Shown one piece after another: positions 8,600 through 17,506 of a DNA stretch of 64,000 bases. The translations under genes and the position numbers were made by a program. Source of the DNA: Luteibacter yeojuensis (lineage in GTDB: Bacteria; Pseudomonadota; Gammaproteobacteria; Xanthomonadales; Rhodanobacteraceae); NCBI RefSeq assembly GCF_011742875.1, contig NZ_JAAQTL010000001.1, positions 682,001 to 746,000 on the forward strand, written 5' to 3'. Under the pieces are notes generated by a model. The model was given only the letters and a program-made list of their open reading frames with translations, did not search any database and had not been told where the DNA came from. The stretch's first letter is position 1; each line of letters begins with the position of its first letter.

Positions 8600-8661
8600 C
8601 TCGCCGCTGTAGCGGCTCCTACAAGCTGCGAAATCCTTGTAGGAGCCGCTACAGCGGCGAG
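8600..8661. repeat. Paired REP palindromes, opposite orientation (REP 5)
   Basis: The only pair in the window with reversed order: CTCGCC...CTCCTACA comes first and TGTAGGAG...GGCGAG second, only about 10 bases apart. It fills the gap between convergent fumA and ackA, and the ackA stop codon is inside it. Confidence 0.88.
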
Positions 8662-9692
8662 CCCTGCGAAGCGAGGCGCCAGGTATGCCTGGCAATCTGC
8701 GCGTCCTCTTCGGTGCGAATGACGCGCACATCGAACGCTCCCATCCAGCGCAGCCCGTCGGCGATCGCCTCGCGCATCGCCGCATCGTTCTCGCCGATGC
8801 CGCCGGTGAATACCAGCAGGTCGATGCCGCCGAGCGATGCGGCCATCGCCGCCACCTGCTTCCGCGCCGCGTGCGCGAACACGTCCAGCGCCAGGCGGGA
8901 CGTCTCGTCCCCTCTTTCGTGCAGCGTGCGCATGTCGCTGGTCCCGCCCGACAGCCCCTTCAATCCGGACTCCCGGTCCACAAGCTTCTCCAGCCGTTCC
9001 GCGTCGTAACCGCGCTCGCGCATCAGGTACAGCAGGACGCCCGGGTCGAGATCCCCGGGACGCGTGCCCATGACGATGCCTCCGGTCGGCGTGAGCCCCA
9101 TCGTCGTATCCACCGACTTGCCACGCCGCACCGCGCACAGGCTGGCGCCGTTGCCGAGGTGGGCGACGACGACGCGCTCCGGTATCGCATCGCCCAGCCG
9201 GCGCACGATGGACTCGTACGACAACCCATGGAAGCCGTAGCGCTCGATGCCGCCCTCGCGCAGGTCGGCCGGCAGGGGCAGGGTCTTCGCCACGACGGGA
9301 AGGGTCGCGTGGAAGGCCGTGTCGAAACACGCCACCTGCGGCACACCGGGAAACGCTTCCCGCGCACGCTTCACCATCGCTACCGCGACGGGCACGTGCA
9401 GCGGCGCGAAGGCTTTCGCTTCTTCGAGATGCGCCATCAGCCCCTCGTCGATCCGCGCATGCGCGCGGATGTTCGGGCCGCCATGGACGATGCGGTGACC
9501 GACGGCGTCGGGCATCGGCAGCGACCGGCCGCGCAGCGCGTCCCGGACCGTCGCGACAGGATCCGCCCCGGCACCCGCGGCCTCCGTCTGCGCGGTCAGC
9601 AATGCGTCGCACGCGTCGCCCTCGACGCGGTACAGCCCATACTTCAGCGACGACGAACCGGCGTTGAGCGCCAGGACGTGGCCCGTCGTCAT
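8649..9692 (-). CDS. ackA: Acetate kinase
   Basis: This 347-residue kinase interconverts acetyl phosphate + ADP and acetate + ATP. It has the N-terminal phosphate-binding signature N10[10 protein letters not shown], the HRIVHGG motif, and VAHLGNGAS plus the TGGIGEND segment of the ASKHA fold. At 347 residues it is shorter than the ~400 of E. coli AckA. The ATG at 9692 overlaps the phosphoketolase stop (ATGA), so acetyl phosphate made by the upstream enzyme is presumably consumed here. The C-terminus is odd: the last residues (SPL) and the TAG are encoded by REP 5, so the palindrome has landed on the 3' end of the gene. Confidence 0.93.
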   Translation of the reverse strand: MTTGHVLALNAGSSSLKYGLYRVEGDACDALLTAQTEAAGAGADPVATVRDALRGRSLPMPDAVGHRIVHGGPNIRAHARIDEGLMAHLEEAKAFAPLHVPVAVAMVKRAREAFPGVPQVACFDTAFHATLPVVAKTLPLPADLREGGIERYGFHGLSYESIVRRLGDAIPERVVVAHLGNGASLCAVRRGKSVDTTMGLTPTGGIVMGTRPGDLDPGVLLYLMRERGYDAERLEKLVDRESGLKGLSGGTSDMRTLHERGDETSRLALDVFAHAARKQVAAMAASLGGIDLLVFTGGIGENDAAMREAIADGLRWMGAFDVRVIRTEEDAQIARHTWRLASQGSPL

Positions 9693-12055
9693 GCGCGTTC
9701 CTCGGCCTTCCACTGCCAGTCGCGTACCTCGGGCAGGTCTTGTCCGTGCTCGCTCACGTACAGCTTATGCCGCTCGATGTCGGCCCAGTAACGTTGCGCG
9801 GCCTTCTCGCGCTCGCCCGCGAAGCGCGGAATACGGTTGATCGCGTCCAGCGCCAGCTGGAAACGGTCCATGTTGTTCAGCACCATCATGTCCAGCGCCG
9901 TCGTGGTGGTGCCTTCCTCCTTGTAGCCGCGCACGTGGATGTTGTCGTGGTTGCGGCGGCGGTAAGTCAGCTTGTGGACGATGCCGGGATACCCGTGGAA
10001 GGCGAAGATCACCGGACGGTCCTTGGTGAACAGGTCGTCGAAGCGGTCGTCGTCCATGCCGTGCGGATGCTCTTCCGGCGGCTCCAGCGTCATCAGGTCC
10101 ACCACGTTGACGACGCGGATGCGGATGTCGGGCAGGTACTCGCGCAGGAGCATCACCGCCGCCAGCGTCTCCACCGTGGGCGCGTCGCCGGCGCAGGCCA
10201 TCACCACGTCGGGATCGTCGCTCCCGCGGCCCGCCCATTCCCAGATGCCCGCGCCCGCCGTGCAGTGGCGCTCCGCGCTTTCCATATCCAGCCACTGCCA
10301 GTCCGGCTGCTTGCCGGCCACGATCACGTTCACGTAATGCCGGCTGCGCAGGCAGTGGTCGGCGACCGAGAGCAGGCAATTCGCATCCGGGGGCAGATAG
10401 ATGCGCACGATCTCCGACTTCTTGTTGGCCACGTGGTCGATGAAGCCCGGATCCTGATGGGAGAAGCCGTTGTGATCCTGGTGCCACACATGGGAGCTCA
10501 GCAGGTAGTTGAGCGAGGCGATGGGTGGCCGCCAGGACATCTTCCTTGTCACTTTCAACCACTTGGCGTGCTGATTGAACATGGAGTCGATGATGTGGAT
10601 GAAGGCTTCGTAGCAGGAAAAGAAGCCGTGACGGCCGGTGAGCAGGTAACCCTCCAGCCAGCCCTGGCACTGGTGCTCGCTCAGCACCTCCATCACACGG
10701 CCGGCCGGCGACAGGTTCTCGTCGACGGCTTCCATCCCGGCCAGCCAGGTCTTGCCGCTGGCCTCGTAGACGGCGTCGAGCCGGTTGGATGCCGTCTCGT
10801 CGGGGCCGAACAGGCGGAAGGTCTGCATGTTCTTCCGCATCACCTCGCGCAGGAAGCGTCCGAGCACGCGCGTCGCCTCGGCCTTGTGGTCGCCCGGGGT
10901 CTTCACTTCCTCCGCGAAATCGCGGTAATGCGGCATGTGCAGCGACTTCAGCAGCAGACCGCCGTTGGCGTGCGGGTTCATGCCCATGCGCCGCCGGCCC
11001 TTCGGCGCCAGCGATGCGAATTCCTCGCGGAAGCGGCCGTTCTCGTCGAACAGTTCCTCCGGGTCGTAGCTCTTCATCCAGCGCTCGAGGATCGCGAGGT
11101 GCTCGTCGTTCTCGAACTTCCCGATGGGCACCTGGTGCGAACGCCACGTGCCTTCCACCGGCTTGCCGTCGACTTCCTTCGGACCCGTCCATCCCTTGGG
11201 GCTGCGCAGCACGATCATCGGCCAGCGCGGACGCTTCGCGTTTTCCGCGCTGCCGGTGCGGGCCGCCTGCTGGATGCGCGCGATCTCGTCCAGGCAACGG
11301 TCGAGCGCCGCCGCGAAGGCCTGGTGCATCGGCTCGAATGCGTGGCCCTCGACGAAATGCGGCTCGTAACCGTAGCCGCGCATGAGGTCGCGCAGCTCTT
11401 CCGGCTCGATGCGGGCGAGCACGGTGGGGTTCGCGATCTTGTAGCCGTTGAGGTGAAGGATCGGCAGCACGGCGCCGTCGCGTTCCGGATTGAGGAACTT
11501 GTTCGAATGCCAGCTGGTGGCAAGCGCGCCGGTCTCCGCCTCGCCATCGCCGACGATGCAGGCGACGACAAGCTCGGGATTGTCGAAGGCCGCCCCGAAC
11601 GCGTGCGAGAGCGAATAGCCGAGTTCGCCCCCTTCGTGGATGGAGCCTGGCGTTTCCGGCGCCACGTGGCTGGGAATGCCGTAAGGCCAGGAGAATTGCC
11701 GGAACAGCTCGCGCATGCCCGCGGCGCTGCGGTCGATATGCGGATAGACCTCGGTGTACGAGCCTTCGAGGTAGGTATGCGCGACGAGACCGGGTCCGCC
11801 ATGGCCCGGACCGATCACGTAGATCATGTCGAGGTCGCGCTCGACGATCGCGCGATTCAGGTGGGTGTAGATGAAGTTCAGGCCCGTCGTCGTGCCCCAG
11901 TGGCCGAGCAGGCGGTGCTTGATGTCTTCCCTGCGCAGCGGCCTCTCGAGGAGGGGATTGTCGCGCAGGTAGATCTGCCCGACGGTGAGGTAGTTGGCCG
12001 CGCGCCAGTAGGCGTGCATGCGGCGCAGGAGATCGGGCGCGAGCGTCTCGGTCAT
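9689..12055 (-). CDS. xfp: Xylulose-5-phosphate/fructose-6-phosphate phosphoketolase
   Basis: A 788-residue thiamine-diphosphate enzyme that cleaves xylulose 5-phosphate (or fructose 6-phosphate) with phosphate to acetyl phosphate and a shorter sugar phosphate. The signatures [11 protein letters not shown] (51-61), GPGHGG (82-87), [19 protein letters not shown] (134-152) and the ThDP-binding GDGEAETG (169-176) are all present, and the length is normal (~790-800). With ackA, overlapping by 4 bp, it forms a phosphoketolase shunt giving acetate and ATP. ATG at 12055 (MTETLAPD) is chosen by family alignment; another ATG nine bases upstream (12064) is possible, and neither has a strong ribosome-binding site. 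Confidence 0.94.
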   Translation of the reverse strand: MTETLAPDLLRRMHAYWRAANYLTVGQIYLRDNPLLERPLRREDIKHRLLGHWGTTTGLNFIYTHLNRAIVERDLDMIYVIGPGHGGPGLVAHTYLEGSYTEVYPHIDRSAAGMRELFRQFSWPYGIPSHVAPETPGSIHEGGELGYSLSHAFGAAFDNPELVVACIVGDGEAETGALATSWHSNKFLNPERDGAVLPILHLNGYKIANPTVLARIEPEELRDLMRGYGYEPHFVEGHAFEPMHQAFAAALDRCLDEIARIQQAARTGSAENAKRPRWPMIVLRSPKGWTGPKEVDGKPVEGTWRSHQVPIGKFENDEHLAILERWMKSYDPEELFDENGRFREEFASLAPKGRRRMGMNPHANGGLLLKSLHMPHYRDFAEEVKTPGDHKAEATRVLGRFLREVMRKNMQTFRLFGPDETASNRLDAVYEASGKTWLAGMEAVDENLSPAGRVMEVLSEHQCQGWLEGYLLTGRHGFFSCYEAFIHIIDSMFNQHAKWLKVTRKMSWRPPIASLNYLLSSHVWHQDHNGFSHQDPGFIDHVANKKSEIVRIYLPPDANCLLSVADHCLRSRHYVNVIVAGKQPDWQWLDMESAERHCTAGAGIWEWAGRGSDDPDVVMACAGDAPTVETLAAVMLLREYLPDIRIRVVNVVDLMTLEPPEEHPHGMDDDRFDDLFTKDRPVIFAFHGYPGIVHKLTYRRRNHDNIHVRGYKEEGTTTTALDMMVLNNMDRFQLALDAINRIPRFAGEREKAAQRYWADIERHKLYVSEHGQDLPEVRDWQWKAEERA

Positions 12056-12136
12056 GGGGGGCATCCAGGCGACGGGGTCGCCACCCAGCCTATGGCCCCG
12101 CGCATACGCCCGGCGTGAAAGAACCACGCGCCGTTT

Positions 12137-12164
12137 GTGGGAAGCGCGCTGGCGCGCCTCCCAC
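12137..12164. terminator. GC-rich hairpin, possible terminator or REP variant
   Basis: GTGGGAAGCGCGC and GCGCGCCTCCCAC form a 13-bp stem with one mismatch and a 2-nt loop, 15 bases beyond the stop of the Mrr-like gene and upstream of xfp. There is no T tract. Its sequence differs from the REP family of this window. Confidence 0.45.
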
Positions 12165-12178
12165 GACGAGGGCGGCTC

Positions 12179-13039
12179 CTAGTCCGCCGAGCCTACCTCG
12201 CGCGTATTGCGCTCCATGACCTTCATGGCGTCCTCGGCCTGGCGCCGCGACTCGGGCGACGATCCGGTGTCCTTCGATTCGCGCAGGCGAGCCCGCTCCT
12301 GGAGTTCTCGCGAGATCGAGGGTTCCGGTGCGGGCGCGGGCGGCAGCGCGGCGGCGGGCGGGGGAGGTGGCGTGGCAACCGGCGCGGCGGCGGCCGGTGG
12401 CGTGGCCGGAGCTGTCCCTGCGGCCTTATCGGTGGCGGCGGGCGGCGGCACGGGTTCGACACGCCGCGACATGGCATGCCAGACGAACAGCCCGAGGAGC
12501 AGGGCGATGGCCGCGGCGAGGAGGACCGGCAGCAACCGGGAGCCCGTCTCACGGTCCGATGCGCGGCGTGGCCTCCCGCGCCCGCGGGCCGCGACGGTAG
12601 GCAGCGCCATGCCGGGGATCGAGGTGTCCAGGTGATCCAGCAGCTTCAGCATCGCCCGCAGCACGTCGCCGTCGATCAGCTGCAGGCGTGGCTGGCGACG
12701 CGGCACGGCGCGGGCGTCGGCGCTGTACCGGCCACGAGTGACCAGCACGCCGCGTGTTGCCGCCTCGTTGAGCATGGTGCCGAGGAGCTCGTTCACCTCG
12801 TGCAGCTGCACCTCGGCCGCATCCCAATGCTTGCACTGGACGATGACGGTCTCGTTGCCGCGATACAGGCGGAGGTCGAAGGCGCCTTCGAGCTGCTTCA
12901 GCGACGCGGGGGGTGAGCGGTATTCCACCTTCCAGCCCTGGTCGCGGTAATGCTCGGCGAGGAGATGCTCGAAATCGTGCCAGCTCAGCCGTGCGAGTGC
13001 GTCCGTGCCGACGGACGAGGGCGTTCGCGCGGAGAACAT
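12179..13039 (-). CDS. Membrane-anchored Mrr-like (PD-(D/E)xK) nuclease-domain protein
   Basis: A 286-residue protein. Residues about 15-150 form an Mrr_cat-like restriction-endonuclease fold: helix WHDFEHLLAEHYRDQGWKV, then D55 in GAFDLRLYR and Q68-C-K70 in VIVQCKHW, the D...QxK active-site pattern of the Mrr branch. A single membrane helix follows (about 180-200, LLPVLLAAAIALLLGLFVW), then a Pro/Ala-rich segment and a charged, probably coiled C-terminus. Mrr relatives cut modified or foreign DNA; membrane-tethered versions are common in proteobacteria but poorly understood. ATG 13039 is chosen; an upstream in-frame start would add 24 residues. No methylase lies beside it. Confidence 0.75.
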   Translation of the reverse strand: MFSARTPSSVGTDALARLSWHDFEHLLAEHYRDQGWKVEYRSPPASLKQLEGAFDLRLYRGNETVIVQCKHWDAAEVQLHEVNELLGTMLNEAATRGVLVTRGRYSADARAVPRRQPRLQLIDGDVLRAMLKLLDHLDTSIPGMALPTVAARGRGRPRRASDRETGSRLLPVLLAAAIALLLGLFVWHAMSRRVEPVPPPAATDKAAGTAPATPPAAAAPVATPPPPPAAALPPAPAPEPSISRELQERARLRESKDTGSSPESRRQAEDAMKVMERNTREVGSAD

Positions 13040-13186
13040 CGATCTGTCGTACCTGCCAGGGCAAAGACCCGATGATAACCCCGGGAATGTGGATCCGGGC
13101 ACGCTTTTCACATTCGTGACGATTGCCCCCGGCCTGGCCCTCCCGGTACATTGGAAAGTCGTGTTCGGGGAATCCGGGGAATAGAA

Positions 13187-13720
13187 GTGATCAAGCAGGT
13201 ACTGACCGTGGCCGCCGTCCTGGCGTTGTCCGGCTGCGGTGGCAAGACGATGATCGAGAGCGACATGAGCCGCATGGTGGAAGCCAGCCCGGCGTCGCCC
13301 TGGCTCACGGTGGAAGGCAAGACGGGTTCGGTGGTCACGGTCACCGGGCTGGACGAGAAGGCCAAGGTGCAGGTGTCGCCCGACATCGCCTCCGTGGTGC
13401 AGGCGCGCGTGCGCACCTCCCTGCAGCCGCGCTACTTCACCGACCTGATCATCAACTGCCGCGACCTCGAGGTACAGGTGTCGGCCAAGGCGGACGACGA
13501 TGCCGTGCCGCCGGCGGCGAACCTGGATCTCGCGGTGACGTGCCGCATCGTGGCGCGGGGTCCGGTGGTGTCGAAGACATACCGCTTCCGCGAGTCGGCA
13601 CCGTTCAATCCGGCCGCCCCGCGCTTCGACGTGCTGGTACCGAAACTGATCGAGGCGTCGTCGAAAAAGCTGGCCGAGACCATCTGGGCGGACGTTCCGA
13701 CGCCCGTCGCAAAGCGCTGA
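13187..13720 (+). CDS. Putative lipoprotein of unknown function
   Basis: A 177-residue protein beginning with GTG at 13187; the mature protein would start at the lipobox cysteine (VLALSGCGG), after a short hydrophobic signal sequence, so it is probably a membrane-anchored lipoprotein. The mature part is mixed alpha/beta with C94-type cysteines in IINCRDLEV and VTCRIVARG, possibly a disulfide. The pattern (self-contained beta domain and KTYRFRESAPFN) resembles DUF4410-like small lipoproteins, but I do not recognise the family firmly. The longer frame (ATG at 13151) would bury the signal peptide and is rejected. It is followed by REP 6. Confidence 0.7.
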   Translation: MIKQVLTVAAVLALSGCGGKTMIESDMSRMVEASPASPWLTVEGKTGSVVTVTGLDEKAKVQVSPDIASVVQARVRTSLQPRYFTDLIINCRDLEVQVSAKADDDAVPPAANLDLAVTCRIVARGPVVSKTYRFRESAPFNPAAPRFDVLVPKLIEASSKKLAETIWADVPTPVAKR

Positions 13721-13730
13721 CGCCGATCGC

Positions 13731-13808
13731 GGTAGGAGTCGCTATAGCGGCGAGGAAACCTGGCGGCACGCCCGCAAGATTGCCCTCGCCGCCATAGCGG
13801 CTCCTGCA
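13731..13808. repeat. Paired REP palindromes (REP 6)
   Basis: Slightly diverged head-to-head pair (GGTAGGAGTCGCTATAGCGG and GCCGCCATAGCGGCTCCTGC), between the convergent lipoprotein and HDOD genes. Confidence 0.85.
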
Positions 13809-13825
13809 ACGGTTCGGGAGGTGCC

Positions 13826-14866
13826 TCAGGCCTCGGTCGGGATGGCCGCGGTGCGCAGGTCGTCGCGGCAGGCCAGCAGCTTTTCCTGGCTGAAGCCCTG
13901 CATCGGCGTTGCCTGCAATACCGCCTCCGCGTCGGCTGCGCCGCGTTCCACCAGCACGTCCAGCATCGCCGCCCGGCTCGACGCCAACAGCGCGCGGCCG
14001 AGCGGCGTGCGCGCTCCCGCATCGGCAGGGTCGGCCCGCTCGGCCAGCGCCTGCACCACGCGCGAAGGGAAATTCCAATGCCGCGCCGCGTGCAGCGACA
14101 GGCGCTCGATCTGCTGCCCGAGCGCCGCGACGAACGGGCGGCTGAACGCGAGTGCGTCCGCCTCCGGCATGCGTGCCACCTCGCGCAGGATCGCCTGCGC
14201 GCCGGTCTGGCTGGCAAGCCCCGCGAGGAAGGCCTCGAACGGATCGCAGGCACCGCGGCCGAGGAAGACGCAGGCGCGGGCGCAGCGTTCCGCGTGCTCC
14301 CAGAGCCGCTCGCCGGCCTGCCGGCCGGCTTCGGTGTCGTCCGTGCGCAGGATCGGTCGCATCACCATCTGCATCACGACGCGGCGAAGGCCGTCGTTAC
14401 CGAGCAGGGTAATGGCCTGCGGCAGTCCGGCCACGGGCCGGGCCGTGCGGAAGTAGGCGCTGTTCGCGACCCGGATCACCTCGCCCACCAGCACGGTGTC
14501 CCGTGCGATCTGCTCGGCCAGCGCGCGGCTGCTGGTGTCGTCGTTACGCAACGAACGCATGAGTTGCGGGACCACCGCGGGAAGACGGGGCAGGGAACCG
14601 ACGTCGAACCGTTCGCCACCGAAGGCATCGCGCACGCGTCGCAACGTGGCCTGCTCGACGGGCGTCATGCCCTGCTCGTGCGAGGGGCCGATGCCGAAGA
14701 GGAGGCGGTAGAAGCGGTCTTCGATCTCGTCCGCGGGCAAGGCGCCGGGCAGGGTTGCCTCGCCGATCGCGACGACCGGCACGGCCACAGGCGGACGAAC
14801 CCGCTCCTGCGCGACGGCGGCCTTCGCTCGGGCGCCGAACCACTTCCTGAAGAACCGGCCGATCAC
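13826..14866 (-). CDS. HDOD-domain signalling protein
   Basis: A 346-residue protein with an HDOD domain (related to HD-GYP but lacking catalytic residues) over about residues 100-290: LPRLPAVVPQLMRSL, VLVGEVIRVANSAYFR and ITLLGNDGLRRVVMQMVM are classic HDOD segments. These proteins are cytoplasmic scaffolds in c-di-GMP, chemotaxis and stress signalling. The start is taken as GTG 14866 (VIGRFFRKWFG) because GGAG precedes it by seven bases and the rest of the open frame upstream is antisense to the pseudouridine synthase gene. The N-terminus is basic and amphipathic. Monocistronic, divergent from the pseudouridine synthase gene. Confidence 0.83.
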   Translation of the reverse strand: MIGRFFRKWFGARAKAAVAQERVRPPVAVPVVAIGEATLPGALPADEIEDRFYRLLFGIGPSHEQGMTPVEQATLRRVRDAFGGERFDVGSLPRLPAVVPQLMRSLRNDDTSSRALAEQIARDTVLVGEVIRVANSAYFRTARPVAGLPQAITLLGNDGLRRVVMQMVMRPILRTDDTEAGRQAGERLWEHAERCARACVFLGRGACDPFEAFLAGLASQTGAQAILREVARMPEADALAFSRPFVAALGQQIERLSLHAARHWNFPSRVVQALAERADPADAGARTPLGRALLASSRAAMLDVLVERGAADAEAVLQATPMQGFSQEKLLACRDDLRTAAIPTEA

Positions 14867-15008
14867 GGGTAAGCTCCGGGCGTTGGAGGGTGGGGACGTT
14901 GGAGCCAGTATATGTCGACCGGGCATTTGTCGGAGCGGCCTTGGCGGTTCCGCGCCCGCCCTGTTGCATGGGGAGGACGGTGGGATCTTGCGCAGGCACA
15001 ATGGCGGC

Positions 15009-15878
15009 ATGGATCGACACTCGCCCACCAGCCGCGTCGTGCTGCCGTCCGGCAGCTGGGCGTCGGTGCTCGACTTCCTGTGCGAGCGGTTCCCGGCCAT
15101 CGGCCGGGAGGTGTGGCTCGAACGCATGGAACGAGGCGCGGTCGCCGTCGACGGTATCGAGGCACACCGCCTGGCGCCCTACCGCCCCGGCGCCGTGGTC
15201 ACGTACCGGCGCGAGGTTCCGGACGAACCCCGCATACCCTTCGAGGAAACCATCGTCCACATCGACGACGACCTCGTGGTTGCCGACAAGCCGCACTTCC
15301 TGCCGGTGATGCCGGCCGGGAGGCATGTGGAGGAAACCTTGTCGGTGCGCCTCGTGCGCCGCCTCGGCAACCCCGACCTCGTGGCGCTGCACCGGCTGGA
15401 CCGGGCGACGGCGGGGCTGGTGGTGTTCTCGGCGCGGCCGTCCAGCCGCGATGCCTATACGCGCCTGTTCCGCGAGCGCGCCATCGCAAAGACGTACGAG
15501 GCCGTGGCCGCCCCGATGCCGGGGCGGGTTTTTCCGTTCGTCCACGAAAGCCGCCTCGAGCGTGGCGAGCCGTTCTTCCGCATGCGCGAGGTGCCTGGCA
15601 CGCCGAATTCCCGCACACGCATCGAGGTGATCGAACGGGGCGAGCGGTACTGGCGTTACCGTCTCGAGCCGGTGACCGGACGCAAACACCAGCTGCGCGT
15701 GCACATGGCGGCGCTGGGTGCGCCGATCCTGGGCGACACGGTGTATTCGGAACTCCGCGAGGAGGCCCCCGGTTTCGCGGAGCCCCTGTGCCTGCTGGCC
15801 CGCCAACTTCGCTTCATCGATCCGCTGACAGGCAACGAGCGGGTATTCCGCAGCGACCGGGCATGCTCCCCGTTGTAG
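15009..15878 (+). CDS. RluA-family RNA pseudouridine synthase
   Basis: A 289-residue pseudouridine synthase that isomerises uridines in rRNA or tRNA. The catalytic loop HRLDRATAGLVVF has the nucleophile Asp131; the following VTGRKHQLRVHMAALG is the conserved KxxQ-RVH motif (usually R-T-H-Q-I-R). The N-terminal ~80 residues could be an S4-like RNA-binding region (ERFPAIGREVWLERM). Start ATG 15009 (MDRHSPTSR); an upstream frame is non-coding. The protein ends in SPL and its TAG stop is the TAG of the REP unit that starts at 15874, so REP insertion seems to have set the 3' end. Exact target RNA cannot be read from sequence. Confidence 0.88.
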   Translation: MDRHSPTSRVVLPSGSWASVLDFLCERFPAIGREVWLERMERGAVAVDGIEAHRLAPYRPGAVVTYRREVPDEPRIPFEETIVHIDDDLVVADKPHFLPVMPAGRHVEETLSVRLVRRLGNPDLVALHRLDRATAGLVVFSARPSSRDAYTRLFRERAIAKTYEAVAAPMPGRVFPFVHESRLERGEPFFRMREVPGTPNSRTRIEVIERGERYWRYRLEPVTGRKHQLRVHMAALGAPILGDTVYSELREEAPGFAEPLCLLARQLRFIDPLTGNERVFRSDRACSPL

Positions 15879-15951
15879 GAGCCGCTATAGCGGCGAGGGC
15901 AATCTTGCGAACGTGCCGCCAGGTTTTCTCGCCGCTGTAGCGGCTCCTACA
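15874..15951. repeat. Paired REP palindromes (REP 7)
   Basis: Head-to-head pair. The first unit provides the stop codon (TAG at 15876-15878) of the upstream pseudouridine synthase gene. Confidence 0.9.
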
Positions 15952-15990
15952 TTCGCGATGCTCGACCTTTTCGGGAGGCGGGCGCAAACT

Positions 15991-17415
15991 ATGCGCCTCC
16001 CCGTTGCCCATCCCCGGATGAACTCCGCCCCAGGCTTCCGCACCGTCGCCCTGATCATCGCGAGCGCGATGTTCATGGAGCAGCTGGACGGCACCATCCT
16101 GGCCACGGCGTTGCCGGCCATGTCGGAATCCTTCGACGTGTCGCCGCTGCACATGAGCGTGGCGCTCACCTCGTACATGCTCAGCCTCGCCGTGTTCATC
16201 CCGGCGAGCGGTGCCATCGCCGACCGCTACGGTTCGCGCAACGTGTTCCGCGCCGCCATCGCGTTGTTCACCGTCGGCTCGGTGCTATGCGGCGTTTCCG
16301 GCAACCTGCCGCTGCTGGTGATGTCGCGCCTCTTGCAGGGCATCGGCGGCGCGATGATGGTGCCGGTCGGGCGCCTCGTCCTGCTGCGTTCGGTGCCGAA
16401 GTCCGAACTCGTTTCCGCCATGTCCTGGCTGCTGGTGCCCGCGCTGATCGGCCCGGTGGTGGGGCCGCCGCTCGGCGGCTTCATCGTCACCTGGGCGTCG
16501 TGGCGCTGGATCTTCTACATCAACGTGCCGATCGGCCTCGTGGGCATGTGGCTGGCCTCGCGCTACATCCCCGATATCCGCCTGCCGGACAAGGTCCGCT
16601 TCGACCGCCTGGGCTTCGTGCTTTCGGGCATCTCGCTGTCGTGCCTGGTGTTCGGCCTCGAGATGGCCAGTCACGGCGGGACGTCACTGCTCGGGTCCAC
16701 GGGACTCGTCGTCGGTGGCCTGGTCGCAGGTGCGCTTTATGTGTGGCACGCACGCCGCGTGGAGAATCCCATCCTCGACCTGTCGCTGATGCGCTTCACC
16801 ACGTTCCGCCTTTCGGTGGTGGCCGGTTCGCTCACCCGCATCACGGCCGGCGGCATGCCGTTCCTCCTGCCGCTGATGATGCAGCTCGGGTTCGGCCTGT
16901 CCGCGGCGCACAGCGGCGTGGTCACCTTCGTTTCCGCGCTGGGCGCGATGCTGATGAAAGCCACGTCCACGCCCGTGCTGCGCAAGTTCGGGTTCCGCAG
17001 CACGCTGGTCTGGAACGGCGTGCTGTCGATGCTCTGCGTGGCACTGTGCGCGGCGTTCCGTCCCGACTGGCCCTTGTGGACGATCTACACGATCCTGCTG
17101 CTGAGCGGCTTCTTCCAGTCGCTGCAGTTCAGTGCGTACAACACGGTGGCGTACGCGGAAGTGCCCAGCGAGCGCTTCTCGAGCGCGACGAGCTTCTATT
17201 CCACGTTCCAGCAGCTGATGCTTTCGCTCGGCATCTGCGTCGCCGCGGCGGCGTTGCAGGTGTCGGTGACGTGGCAGGGACACGAGCGCGCCCAGTTGCC
17301 GGATTTCAGCGTGGCCTTCCTGGTCATCACCTTCATTTCGTTGATCGCCGCACCGGTCAGCGCGTTGTTGCCGAGGAATGCGGGGGCGGAGATGAGCGGA
17401 CACCGCTCGCGCTAG
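15991..17415 (+). CDS. MFS drug-resistance transporter, DHA2 (EmrB/QacA) type
   Basis: A roughly 474-residue integral membrane protein with 12-14 hydrophobic segments. The first helix carries the DHA2 signature (MEQLDGTILATALPAM), followed by motif A (GAIADRYGSRNVF) and motif C-like GPVVGPPLGGFIVTW, so it is a proton-driven multidrug exporter in the inner membrane. No adaptor (EmrA) gene is adjacent, so it may act alone. The start is uncertain: ATG 15991 has a GGAGG 12 bases upstream; ATG 16018 is the alternative and would lose nine residues. The substrate is unknown. Confidence 0.87.
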   Translation: MRLPVAHPRMNSAPGFRTVALIIASAMFMEQLDGTILATALPAMSESFDVSPLHMSVALTSYMLSLAVFIPASGAIADRYGSRNVFRAAIALFTVGSVLCGVSGNLPLLVMSRLLQGIGGAMMVPVGRLVLLRSVPKSELVSAMSWLLVPALIGPVVGPPLGGFIVTWASWRWIFYINVPIGLVGMWLASRYIPDIRLPDKVRFDRLGFVLSGISLSCLVFGLEMASHGGTSLLGSTGLVVGGLVAGALYVWHARRVENPILDLSLMRFTTFRLSVVAGSLTRITAGGMPFLLPLMMQLGFGLSAAHSGVVTFVSALGAMLMKATSTPVLRKFGFRSTLVWNGVLSMLCVALCAAFRPDWPLWTIYTILLLSGFFQSLQFSAYNTVAYAEVPSERFSSATSFYSTFQQLMLSLGICVAAAALQVSVTWQGHERAQLPDFSVAFLVITFISLIAAPVSALLPRNAGAEMSGHRSR

Positions 17416-17426
17416 CCCTTTCCCGT

Positions 17427-17506
17427 TGTAGGAGCCGCTATAGCGGCGAGAGCAAGCTTGCGACAGTGCCGCGAGGTTTTCCTCGCCGCCATAGCGGCTC
17501 CTACAG
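17427..17506. repeat. Paired REP palindromes (REP 8)
   Basis: Head-to-head pair between the convergent MFS and aat genes. Its right end carries the complement of the aat stop codon (17501-17503). It is the last REP of this type seen in the window. Confidence 0.9.

Noticed and set aside
9740..12118. 792-codon open frame antisense to phosphoketolase
   Set aside because: Shadow frame of a well-conserved gene; no ribosome-binding site or domain.
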